The notes under the pieces are model-generated. The model was not told where the DNA came from, did no database searches, and saw nothing but the letters and a program-made list of their open reading frames with translations. The translations under genes and the position numbers were made by a program. Shown here piece after piece: positions 1-7,647 of a stretch of 49,738 bases of DNA. Numbering within the stretch: position 1 is the first letter of the stretch; the number at the start of each line of letters is the position of its first letter. The stretch lies in assembly GCA_947476195.1 (NCBI GenBank), contig CANJPT010000016.1, forward strand, positions 1-49,738, in the 5' to 3' direction. The DNA comes from Lewinellaceae bacterium (GTDB lineage: Bacteria > Bacteroidota > Bacteroidia > Chitinophagales > Saprospiraceae).

Positions 1-7
1 CCAGTTT

Positions 8-52
8 TCAGTTCCATGTAAATCCCATTTTAGCAAGTTGAGCGTTTATTTT
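8..52 (-). pseudogene. duplicated 3' tail of hsdM
   Basis: Read on the minus strand this encodes KINAQLAKMGFTWN followed by a stop. It is almost the same as the last residues of the HsdM at 2139-4547 (KVNVHLAKMGFTWN). An in-frame stop lies six codons further upstream, so it is a tail only. The nucleotide match to 2139-2183 has several mismatches, so the copy is not recent or came from a diverged hsdM. It lies on the far side of darT-darG and reads like a target-site or recombination duplication. Seen directly; the origin is inference. Confidence 0.7.
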
Positions 53-352
53 TATGGTGTTTTTGATTTATTACACTATAAATCAAGTTTGTCGAGTAAC
101 GTAATGTTGCAACGCTGCGTTGCACAAGTCTGGGCGCTCGAAAAAAATCTGCAGCAGTGTGCGGCCCTCTTTTGGGGTTTTATATTGTTTTAAGTGCTTG
201 AATTTAAACGTTTTAGAGCGTTTTTGAGGGCGTTTTTTGTCGCAAACTTCAACAGTTTTTGCGACATGCTCATAGGTTGTGACAGTTGTAGTGAAACTGT
301 GAAACAATGATTCCAAGCCTTTTTCGTCCTGTACTAATATGGGGCTCTATGG
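53..352. other. gene-poor stretch downstream of darG
   Basis: No convincing gene was found. A 77-codon open frame on the minus strand (83-316) begins with TTG, matches nothing I recognise and is rich in Lys and Thr. A hairpin is present: TGTCGCAAA at 238-246 pairs with TTTGCGACA at 258-266. Just before it, short GCGTTTT-type units recur between 205 and 238. The hairpin could help end the darG transcript, but it has no clear T tract on the minus strand. Confidence 0.4.
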
Positions 353-1393
353 TCAGGGCAGCAATGCACTTTTTTCTAATCTCTTGATAGCGATGGAAAC
401 AAAATTCGGGTTAGAGAACATGGTTTTCTTCCGGTCGCTCCATTGCTCAAGCTGTTGGGTGATTAGCGTAATATCATTGGTGGCCTGTTTTTGGGCAATA
501 AAATCAATGGTTGATAATAATTCTAGCCCAAAAGCGGAATAGAAGCCTTGTAAAAACTGTTTGGTTTTGTCAACAATGTCGGTGTAGTCGGTTTCTTTTT
601 TTTCTGCCAGGAAGGACAAAACGTCCTTTTCGGCATCCATAACCAAACTCAGTTCGTCAAAAGGTTTCTTATCCTTGGAGCTGTATCCAGACAAATAACT
701 TCCATTGAGGTAGTACAAAACATGTTTAACCTTACTGGAGTAAGGGCCATAAAAATTGGGTTGGAATTCCAGTTTGAATACATCCTTTGCCCCAAAGCGC
801 TGCAAAAAATAAGCAACTTTTTCAGCAGCGAACTCAGAGACAAATTCGCCGCTGCGTACCAGATCATACAAAACAGCCAGAAGCATGGCCCGCGCCGGTG
901 TAAGAGCAACCCGCTCTTTCCGAAGCACTTCTTGCACCACATAATTAGGTTGATAAACCAGCACCTGACAATCAACCGCTGAAAGATGCTTTTCGATGAT
1001 GGTCTTGACTCGGCTCCAGTCCAAACCTCCGTTTCCTGCCCCTAAGGGTGGCACTGCTATGGATTTTATTTTTTGTGCCTGGATTATTTGTACAAGTGAA
1101 GTCAAGCCTTCTTCAATATAGCTGTACTCCGATGGTTTGCGCCAGTCCGTTTTAGTCGGGAAATTGATGATGATCTTTTTTCCTCCAATCAAGGTTTGTT
1201 CTTCTGTTACAAGCAGCTTGCCAATCCCTATAGTTTTATCCTTACAAGCCTTGAGATATTGCTTGTAGTTTTCGGGATATGCCTTTTTGAATTGTAAGGC
1301 AATGCCCTTTCCCATGACACCCACAGTATTTACCGTGTTGACAAGCACTTCGGCCTGGCTTTCGAGCAGATTACCTTCGATAAATTGAATCAT
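353..1393 (-). CDS. darG: DarG antitoxin: macro-domain DNA ADP-ribosyl glycohydrolase
   Basis: Predicted antitoxin that removes ADP-ribose placed on thymidine in single-stranded DNA by DarT and also binds the toxin. The 346-residue protein has an N-terminal macro domain (about residues 1-155): it opens MIQFIEGNLLESQAEVLVNT and carries NTVGVMGKGIALQFK and the loop AVPPLGAGNGGLDW, the ADP-ribose-binding parts of this fold. Residues about 160-346 form the C-terminal region typical of full-length DarG. The length is normal. It starts 3 nt after the darT stop, so the two are translationally coupled. Family role is established knowledge; assignment rests on the macro signature plus the adjacent DarT. 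Confidence 0.9.
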   Translation of the reverse strand: MIQFIEGNLLESQAEVLVNTVNTVGVMGKGIALQFKKAYPENYKQYLKACKDKTIGIGKLLVTEEQTLIGGKKIIINFPTKTDWRKPSEYSYIEEGLTSLVQIIQAQKIKSIAVPPLGAGNGGLDWSRVKTIIEKHLSAVDCQVLVYQPNYVVQEVLRKERVALTPARAMLLAVLYDLVRSGEFVSEFAAEKVAYFLQRFGAKDVFKLEFQPNFYGPYSSKVKHVLYYLNGSYLSGYSSKDKKPFDELSLVMDAEKDVLSFLAEKKETDYTDIVDKTKQFLQGFYSAFGLELLSTIDFIAQKQATNDITLITQQLEQWSDRKKTMFSNPNFVSIAIKRLEKSALLP

Positions 1394-1396
1394 GGC

Positions 1397-2020
1397 TTAG
1401 AAGTAATAATCAGGTTTAACATATATCTGGTTTGCAGGAACACCCTTATTAATCAGTTCGTTTTTGGCAGCTTCGTTGTAAACAATCCAAAACACAATGG
1501 CTTCGGGCGGAATGTCTGATTCTACTAAAAACTCTGCTTCTTTTCGTCGTTTTAGGTCATTATCGTTATCCTGTTTCCAGTATTTTGCACCTATTGCGGG
1601 CTTATCTATCAGACTGTCAATGTTTTGAACATCTTTTTTGTCGAAAAACTCAGTAAATCCGTCTACAGCATGGCCATTCGTAAATACAAATGGCAAATCA
1701 TGGTCTATCATCTTTTGTACCGTGCTAACACAATAAACAATTTTCTCCGGCGGTACAGACGGCACCGTATTGAACCCTTTTTGAATAACGTAGAGCATGG
1801 GCATCCGCGCACCAAAATAAAATGGGATGTACAAACCCAAGGCTTTGCCATTTGGCATTTTGAATTGGCTCCGGCTACTGATCAGACTACTATCGCCAAT
1901 AGACACATAGGAAGTATTGGCATTGGGCGAAGATGCATGCGCAATGCCATGTTGAAGCACATGTGGGACATTGTCAATGTGCATCATACGATAAATGCCT
2001 GTTTTATCCAATTCTGCCAT
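1397..2020 (-). CDS. darT: DarT toxin: ssDNA thymidine ADP-ribosyltransferase (DUF4433)
   Basis: Predicted toxin that attaches ADP-ribose from NAD+ to thymidine in single-stranded DNA, blocking replication; DarTG pairs act in anti-phage defence. The 207-residue protein shows the family pattern: N-terminal YRMMHIDNVPHVLQHGI, the PFYFGARMPMLYVI segment, and KRRKEAEFLV, whose EAEFLV glutamate matches the catalytic position. It begins with ATG about 118 nt downstream of hsdM on the same strand and is followed after 3 nt by darG. Toxin before antitoxin is the usual darTG order. No truncation or frameshift seen, so it is probably active and kept in check by DarG. Confidence 0.9.
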   Translation of the reverse strand: MAELDKTGIYRMMHIDNVPHVLQHGIAHASSPNANTSYVSIGDSSLISSRSQFKMPNGKALGLYIPFYFGARMPMLYVIQKGFNTVPSVPPEKIVYCVSTVQKMIDHDLPFVFTNGHAVDGFTEFFDKKDVQNIDSLIDKPAIGAKYWKQDNDNDLKRRKEAEFLVESDIPPEAIVFWIVYNEAAKNELINKGVPANQIYVKPDYYF

Positions 2021-2138
2021 AAAAAGTGGCTAAAGATAGTGTTTTTGATTTACAGTTTTTCGATCAACAGAAGCGGCAAGAGGCTATCTCATAATTTTAT
2101 CAATTTATTCCTCCGCTTCCTTGCCATGAAGTCGGACT

Positions 2139-4547
2139 TTAATTCCATGTAAACCCCATTTTAGCAAGGTGAACATTTACTTTTTCCTCCCATTGGGACA
2201 CTTCGCCCAGCAGCGCAGGAAGCGTCGTTTCATAGCGTTCTGCCAACTCCTTGATGCGTTGGGTCAGCCGTTGACTGATGCGCTGCATTTCGTTCTTCAC
2301 CGTGTTTTCGATGGTGGCAATCCATTTGTCCTCTACCACCAGTGTCTTTATTTCGGCTTCCGTCAGGGAGGGGTATTTGTCCTGTAGTTTTTTGTCCAAC
2401 CCGGCTTTGGTCTCTTTCACCTTTCTGTTGGCTTCAGCTTGCTCCTCTGACAGTTTCAGGTATTGCTCCAGCACCTTCTTCTTTTCCAGTAACTCAGCAT
2501 TGGTTTTGTCTGCTTTCAGGTCGGCGGCTACCGTCTTCAACTCCGCATTTACAGTAGCTTTGTTTACTTTGTCCAAGGAGCCGAAGAAACCTTCCTCACC
2601 GCTGTGTTCCTCCTCCAGTTCTTCCAATTGAGCGGCAAGCGCATCGCGGTTGGCCTCTAATTGCTCCAAGGCTTTTTGCTCGGTTTCAAAGTAGCGGTGT
2701 ATCAAAAGTCCTTTGGGAATGAGTCTGCCTTCAAATTCTTTCTTCGCCCATTCCACCGCATTGCCAACTTTCCAGCCATCGCTGACCAGCAAATAGCAAT
2801 CGTCCTGCATGGTTTCCATCCAGTAGGTCATCAGGTGCTGGTACACGTCGTATTTATCAATCAGTTGGAGGTTGCTGAAGGCATCCAGCAAATCTTTACT
2901 GAGGGTATGAATGAAGGCTTTGGGCTTGGTATCGGCATCAATAGCCTTACAAATCGCCGTGTTTTTGTTTTTCCAAGCAGTAAATACTGCATTCACCTTA
3001 TTGGAGTAGGTGACGAATTCAGGATGGGAGAAGATGTTTTGCTTGATGTCTTCCTGGGCGATTTTCAGTTTGCTGAAATCAGGCCGCTTGCTTTTTTCAA
3101 ACAGGTGGTTTTTGAGGGTCGGGTAAACCGTCCAATAATGTTGGAGTGCTTCGAGGTCGGCATTCGGGATGTCGCCCTGCAAATGCGCTTCGATGTTTTG
3201 AATGTCTTCGGATTCGGTGCTGTCTATGTAGCGCGGAATATTCAGGTTAAATTCCTTTTCGGCAATCTCCGTCAAAGAGACCATCCGACTGAACTTGGGT
3301 ACTTCAATCTGTTTGTTGAAGACATCTACAATCTTATGTATGTCCTGTTCCCGGAGCCGGTTTTTGTTCCCATCTTTTGCAAAGCCCTTCCCGGCATCCA
3401 TCATAAAAACACCCTTCCGGGATTCGGCATTTTCCTTGTCCAACAAAATCAGACACGCAGGAATGCCAGTGCCGTAAAACAAGTTGGCAGGCAGCCCAAT
3501 GATGCCTTTCACGATGCCCTTTCGAATCAGGTTTTGGCGAATTTCCGCTTCTGCATTTCCTCGGAAGAGGACACCGTGGGGCAAAATAACCGCTGCTTTA
3601 CCATTGCGTCGAAGCGATTTGACGATGTGCAGTAGAAATGCGTAATCGCCATTTTTGGCAGGAGGTACGCCGTAGCCGTAGAAACGACCACTTTCCTGTT
3701 GTTCTTCCGGAATATTCACCCCATTGCTCCAACTCTTAAAACTAAACGGGGGATTGGCAACGACGAAATCAAAAGTTTTGATCCGTCCGCTATCATCCCG
3801 AAAAAGTGGATTGGAGAGGGTGTTGCCATGCTTGACGACTGCGGTGGGGTTGTTGTGCAGGATCATATTCATGCGTGCCAAGCCAGCGGTGGTGGTATCG
3901 TTTTCCTGCCCAAACACAGAAATCAATTTCTCTGCTTCATCCGCCACTTTCAAAAGCAGCGAGCCAGAGCCGCAAGTGGGGTCATACACGGACGTTTCGG
4001 AGGTTGAGTTTTGGCTGTTGATCCCGATAATTTTTGCCATTACCCGGCTTACTTCGGCAGGGGTGTAAAACTGCCCCTTGCTTTTGCCACTTTCGGTAGC
4101 AAAGTGCCGCATCAGAAATTCATAGGCATCCCCCAAGATGTCATCTCCTTCTGCACGGTTGCCCCCAAAATTCAGAGAAGGGTTTTCAAAGATGGCAATG
4201 AGGTTGGTCAGTTTCTTCACCATGTCTGCCCCGCTACCCAGCTTGTCGGGGTGTGCAAAGTCGGGCATATCCGACAGTTTGTTGGCTTCCGCGATGGGGC
4301 CAATGATCTTTTTGTTGATGTCCTCCCCGATGTTTGGCGTGTTTTTTAACGCCACCATGTCCTGAAACGTAGAACCTGCGGGAATCTTGATCGGGGCGAA
4401 AGGTTGCCCTGCATATCGGTCGCTGATGTATTTGATGAAGAGCATCACCAGCACGTAATCTTTGTATTGGCTGGCATCCATGCTGCCGCGAAGTTCGTCG
4501 CAGGATGCCCAGAGAGAGGAGTAGAGTTCTGATTTTTTGATTGCCAT
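2139..4547 (-). CDS. hsdM: Type I restriction-modification DNA methyltransferase subunit HsdM
   Basis: Adenine-N6 methyltransferase subunit of a type I restriction-modification system. An HsdM N-terminal helical domain (from about residue 1: IKKSELYSSLWASCDELRG) is followed by the methyltransferase domain with SAM-binding DPTCGSGSLLLK and catalytic NPPF (ANPPFSFKSW), then FYGTGIPACLILLDK. At 802 residues it is much longer than the usual ~500: the C-terminal ~300 residues include a long charged, Lys/Glu-rich stretch (about 630-790) that looks coiled-coil. No hsdS or hsdR is in the window; they may lie beyond position 1 after the darTG cassette. A candidate -7 element TATCTTTC lies about 130 nt upstream on the minus strand (4682-4675). 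Confidence 0.92.
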   Translation of the reverse strand: MAIKKSELYSSLWASCDELRGSMDASQYKDYVLVMLFIKYISDRYAGQPFAPIKIPAGSTFQDMVALKNTPNIGEDINKKIIGPIAEANKLSDMPDFAHPDKLGSGADMVKKLTNLIAIFENPSLNFGGNRAEGDDILGDAYEFLMRHFATESGKSKGQFYTPAEVSRVMAKIIGINSQNSTSETSVYDPTCGSGSLLLKVADEAEKLISVFGQENDTTTAGLARMNMILHNNPTAVVKHGNTLSNPLFRDDSGRIKTFDFVVANPPFSFKSWSNGVNIPEEQQESGRFYGYGVPPAKNGDYAFLLHIVKSLRRNGKAAVILPHGVLFRGNAEAEIRQNLIRKGIVKGIIGLPANLFYGTGIPACLILLDKENAESRKGVFMMDAGKGFAKDGNKNRLREQDIHKIVDVFNKQIEVPKFSRMVSLTEIAEKEFNLNIPRYIDSTESEDIQNIEAHLQGDIPNADLEALQHYWTVYPTLKNHLFEKSKRPDFSKLKIAQEDIKQNIFSHPEFVTYSNKVNAVFTAWKNKNTAICKAIDADTKPKAFIHTLSKDLLDAFSNLQLIDKYDVYQHLMTYWMETMQDDCYLLVSDGWKVGNAVEWAKKEFEGRLIPKGLLIHRYFETEQKALEQLEANRDALAAQLEELEEEHSGEEGFFGSLDKVNKATVNAELKTVAADLKADKTNAELLEKKKVLEQYLKLSEEQAEANRKVKETKAGLDKKLQDKYPSLTEAEIKTLVVEDKWIATIENTVKNEMQRISQRLTQRIKELAERYETTLPALLGEVSQWEEKVNVHLAKMGFTWN

Positions 4548-4939
4548 TTAATTTTCTAATTCTTTGATATTCAATATTAAAGAAAAACACCCCTGCTCCT
4601 GCGTTAATCGCAGAGGCAAGGGCGTATTGGTAATGGAGGCGATTGAGTCATTCGGATTACGGCTATTTTCGGGGGAAAGATAGCACCGTATTCCGACTTC
4701 TTGGGCCTGATTTACCCTTTTGGTTTTGGGCTTTTCATAGTAGAGCTTAGGGTACAATACCATACTACCACTTGGCAGCCGCCAGGAGACTTATCCGGTT
4801 TAAACCGGAAGGTCGCAAACATCAGTTCATTGGTCAGACGCTGGGGCTGTTTTGAAGGCATTTACAGGAACACCCCAATTGAGCTTGGGGAATGAAAAAA
4901 CGCCCTGAAAGTTCAATTTTGCGTATTTTTTCAATAGCA
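4548..4939. other. intergenic region between hsdM and the SDR gene
   Basis: No convincing gene. It holds a perfect 16-bp palindrome TCCGGTTTAAACCGGA at 4794-4809, a possible operator, and a small hairpin (CCCCAA 4873-4878 / TTGGGG 4885-4890) about 50 nt past the SDR stop codon that might terminate the sugar-acid operon. A 71-codon frame at 4548-4763 (minus) directly abuts hsdM but has no recognisable features. Confidence 0.4.
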
Positions 4940-5707
4940 CTAATCCTGCTTACTCCCGGCAATGGTGATGCCCAGGCCACCATCTATTCGGATGGCCTGC
5001 CCGGTGAAAAAGCCGCCATTTTCGCCTGAAACATAAACAATCAGTGCTGCCACTTCTTCTGGCGTACCAATCCTTTTCAACAAATGCATGTCCACACATT
5101 CCTGATATACCGCTTCCGGATCAGGTGAAAGTTGGATAGCATCGCGTAACATAGGCGTATCAATCGTGCCGGGACAAACGGCTATACAGCGAATTTCCGG
5201 ACCATAATCAACGGCGATGCTCCGGGTTAGCCCGAGCAGGGCAGTTTTAGAGGTCACATAGGGTGCAACCGTTTTTTGAGCTATAAAGGCCTGTACACTC
5301 GACACGTTCACAATTACGCCTTGTCCTTGCAGTTGCATCTGTGGAATGGCGTGTTTTGAACACAGAAAAGCACTTTTCAAGTTAACATTCAGGACAAGAT
5401 CCCATTCGGCTTCCGTGGTTTCTGTCACCTTTGAATACCGTTGAATACCTGCATTGTTTACCAAAATATCCAGGCGACCAAAGGAGTGAACAGCTTGTTC
5501 TATAGCCTGTTTCACTTGCGTTTCCATTGAAACATCACAGCGTATAAACAGTGCGTTTTCGCCCAATTCATCCACCAATTGCTGCCCCAAAGGATCGGTG
5601 TCTAACAAGACAACCCTGGCATTTTCCTTATAAAAAGCGCGGCAGCAGGCCGCTCCAATTCCTTTTGCACCGCCCGTGACAATAACGGTCTTGCTGTTAA
5701 AAAACAT
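4940..5707 (-). CDS. SDR-family NAD(P)-dependent oxidoreductase
   Basis: Classical short-chain dehydrogenase of 255 residues. Seen: the Rossmann motif TGGAKGIG near the N-terminus, LVNNAG, a catalytic serine in VNVSSVQA, and the YVTSK catalytic Tyr-x3-Lys. It ends with the usual GQAIRIDGG segment. The start chosen is the ATG at 5707 (MFFNSKTVIVTGG), after an A-rich leader; an ATG at 5728 overlapping the stop of the upstream SMP-30 gene is an alternative. Last gene of a four-gene operon. From context it could oxidise an aldose at C1 to a lactone, or act as an SDR-type mannonate oxidoreductase (fructuronate reductase), as known next to uxuA in Bacillus. Sequence alone does not decide. Confidence 0.85.
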   Translation of the reverse strand: MFFNSKTVIVTGGAKGIGAACCRAFYKENARVVLLDTDPLGQQLVDELGENALFIRCDVSMETQVKQAIEQAVHSFGRLDILVNNAGIQRYSKVTETTEAEWDLVLNVNLKSAFLCSKHAIPQMQLQGQGVIVNVSSVQAFIAQKTVAPYVTSKTALLGLTRSIAVDYGPEIRCIAVCPGTIDTPMLRDAIQLSPDPEAVYQECVDMHLLKRIGTPEEVAALIVYVSGENGGFFTGQAIRIDGGLGITIAGSKQD

Positions 5708-5720
5708 ATTATTATTTTTT

Positions 5721-6569
5721 TCAATCATGTGACGGCAAGGCCAATCCGATGATACCTGCATCAATTTTTGTGATGTTCCAACGTCCAAGGTTGGCTGCAT
5801 AGATCTGGTCCATTGCAACACCTCCAAAGGCGATATTGGTTGGATTGGACAAGGTATGCCCTTCCCAATCCTCGATCAGGACGGTAACCTCCTGTTTCGG
5901 TGTAACCTTAAAAATCTTGTTGGGTGAATAACAAGAAACGTAAAGATTACCCATCGCATCCAAAGCCAGGCCATCGGGTACCGTTTCCGGAAGGGTACAA
6001 ACAAGGCTACGTTCGCCCGCACTGCCGTCTGCCTGCATGGCAATTCGTTCTACGCCGGGTAAAAAAGAGACTGCCACAAACAGATGCTTTTCCTCCAACC
6101 CCATGGCCATTCCATTGGCAAAATTGAATGGACCCGCATGCCAGATTTCACCGCTGCCCTCTGGTGAAAACTTCAAAATCTTGCCATTAACGGATCTAAA
6201 TTCTCCACTTTCACTGACGTATAAATTCCCCTTTTTGTCAAATACCGCGTAGTTCGGTATATTGAACAGATGTCCAGCTGCTCCCTCGGCGAAGCGTTCC
6301 AGTTTTAAAGTATTCAGGTCTAAGTGCCAAATACACTTTTTCCCTAAATCACAGATTGCCAGCCATTTAGCACCGGGACTAAACGCAATACCAAGGATGA
6401 ACCCACCGGTATTAGCGACCTCATCGACTACTTTACCATCCGATGAAATACGGTAGATCTGGCCAGCTTCTCCGCCTGCCCAGACGCTGCCATCGGGATG
6501 TACTGCGACACACTCGGGGTGATCGAGGCCGGCCGCAAATTCGCTTGCTTTTGATAAGAGTGGATGCAC
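5721..6569 (-). CDS. SMP-30/gluconolactonase-like six-bladed propeller hydrolase
   Basis: Predicted sugar lactonase of 282 residues. Repeated propeller strands are visible: DHPECVAVHPDGSVWAGGEA, GFILGIAFSPGAKWLAICDL, LYVSESGEF, DGLALDAMGNLYVSC and NPTNIAFGG, each followed by a blade turn. The family uses a metal-dependent site to hydrolyse aldonolactones to aldonates. No signal peptide, so it should be cytoplasmic. It lies between the epimerase-like gene and the SDR, overlaps the alternative SDR start by a few bases, and its leader holds a small run of 7-nt repeats (6578-6598). The lactone substrate is inferred from neighbours (mannono- or gluconolactone). Confidence 0.82.
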   Translation of the reverse strand: MHPLLSKASEFAAGLDHPECVAVHPDGSVWAGGEAGQIYRISSDGKVVDEVANTGGFILGIAFSPGAKWLAICDLGKKCIWHLDLNTLKLERFAEGAAGHLFNIPNYAVFDKKGNLYVSESGEFRSVNGKILKFSPEGSGEIWHAGPFNFANGMAMGLEEKHLFVAVSFLPGVERIAMQADGSAGERSLVCTLPETVPDGLALDAMGNLYVSCYSPNKIFKVTPKQEVTVLIEDWEGHTLSNPTNIAFGGVAMDQIYAANLGRWNITKIDAGIIGLALPSHD

Positions 6570-6577
6570 TTTTTAGG

Positions 6578-6598
6578 TATGAGTTATGAATTATGAAT
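6578..6598. repeat. short heptamer tract, consensus TATGAAT
   Basis: Three consecutive 7-nt units, TATGAGT, TATGAAT and TATGAAT, fill most of the 28-nt gap between the DUF4432 gene and the SMP-30 gene, just upstream of the SMP-30 start on the minus strand. It is the smallest member of the heptad tracts seen elsewhere in the window. Confidence 0.7.
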
Positions 6599-7644
6599 CA
6601 GATAAAATCGCCTTCAAACCCTGAGGCTTCTAATCGAGTAGTCACTATTTGTCCTGCTTCCAGTCGCAGCCATTCACCTGCATCTATTCCTTTTTGTGGA
6701 TCAGGTTGCCATCGATTGGTCCATGGCTCGAGTGCTACTGCATAAGCATTTCCCCACCACGGAGCATCTTTTGTACCATAGCGTTCGAGCCAATACCAAA
6801 GGTGTTTGAAGATCCGTGCGTCCCAACGAATGGCAAAGCCGACATTTTTTGCTTCATTTTTCAAAGCATAAAACGCCCTGTCGTCAAATCCGGAGAGGTA
6901 GGCCATTTCGCTGTACGGCGGCGCAGATGCTGGATGGACCACACTGGCATCATCCTCTATTCCATTGATATTCAGAGCTTTTGGATATTCCGTTTCTATT
7001 CCGGGTTGAAAACGACGGTTTGGGGGCATGAGTGGTTCTGCATAAAATGTACTTGCGTTAGTGGTAATTTTTGCGCCTTCAGTTAGAAACGGCAAACCAA
7101 ACGCGATATGATGCCCCCATACGATATCCAGGTGTGTTGCAGCTTCATTGGTCAGTTTTTCATCAATGAAAAGCGTGGCCTTGCCAGCTTCCAGGGTCAG
7201 TGTTTTTTCAATCAAGAGTGGCATTCGAAGCGGGCGGGACCAAAGTTTTAGGGAAACTTTTTCCGGTGTATTTTCTACAATGGCATACTTCCAGGGTGTG
7301 AGCGAAACCTCCCCATGTTGGCCTAAAGCTGCTCCGCGGTAATTAAAAGCAGGGCTATTGGGCAAAATTTCCTGCCAACCACCGTAGTAATAATCCTCGA
7401 ATTGATTGTCTGTACCGCGCTGTTGCGAAAAATCCTGATTGGGATTCAGAATACCTTTTGCCAGCCGGAGCATGAAATCAACATCTTTCGGTTTGTATCG
7501 AAATTCAAAAATATCACTACCCCGTCCGGCCAGAACCCCGATACGCAGGAAGTCATTTTCCAACCAAACGACGGGCATGTCCTTGTAGGTCCATTCGTCA
7601 GAGATCGTACATTTACCCGTAGGGAAAACAGGATTTGTGAGCAT
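6598..7644 (-). CDS. Aldose 1-epimerase family protein (DUF4432-like)
   Basis: Predicted cytoplasmic mutarotase-like protein of 348 residues with the galactose-mutarotase beta-sandwich pattern: NDFLRIGVLAGRGSDIFEFR near the start, QEILPNSP, the histidine-bearing IVWGHHIAFG, and EPWTNRW near the C-terminus. Members interconvert sugar anomers or bind sugars; for the DUF4432 branch the substrate is poorly known. It begins 3 nt after the mannonate dehydratase stop, so it is in the same transcript. In this operon it could supply the anomer used by the SDR. Function inferred from fold and context. Confidence 0.75.
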   Translation of the reverse strand: MLTNPVFPTGKCTISDEWTYKDMPVVWLENDFLRIGVLAGRGSDIFEFRYKPKDVDFMLRLAKGILNPNQDFSQQRGTDNQFEDYYYGGWQEILPNSPAFNYRGAALGQHGEVSLTPWKYAIVENTPEKVSLKLWSRPLRMPLLIEKTLTLEAGKATLFIDEKLTNEAATHLDIVWGHHIAFGLPFLTEGAKITTNASTFYAEPLMPPNRRFQPGIETEYPKALNINGIEDDASVVHPASAPPYSEMAYLSGFDDRAFYALKNEAKNVGFAIRWDARIFKHLWYWLERYGTKDAPWWGNAYAVALEPWTNRWQPDPQKGIDAGEWLRLEAGQIVTTRLEASGFEGDFI

Positions 7645-7647
7645 AAT

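Noticed and set aside
180-266. CRISPR-like recurrence of GCGTTTT units
   Set aside because: Units are about 7 nt with no regular spacers; no cas genes in the window.
83-316. 77-codon frame downstream of darG
   Set aside because: TTG start, no recognised family and low-complexity surroundings; considered as a small third TA component but nothing supports it.
1625-2152. 175-codon open frame on the plus strand
   Set aside because: Antisense to darT; His/Arg/Ile-rich shadow with no features.
2661-3635. 324-codon open frame on the plus strand
   Set aside because: Antisense to hsdM, which has clear methyltransferase motifs; the plus-strand translation has no recognisable domain.
4548-4763. 71-codon frame directly before hsdM
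   Set aside because: Stop codon abuts hsdM by chance; no domain, and a candidate hsdM promoter lies within it.
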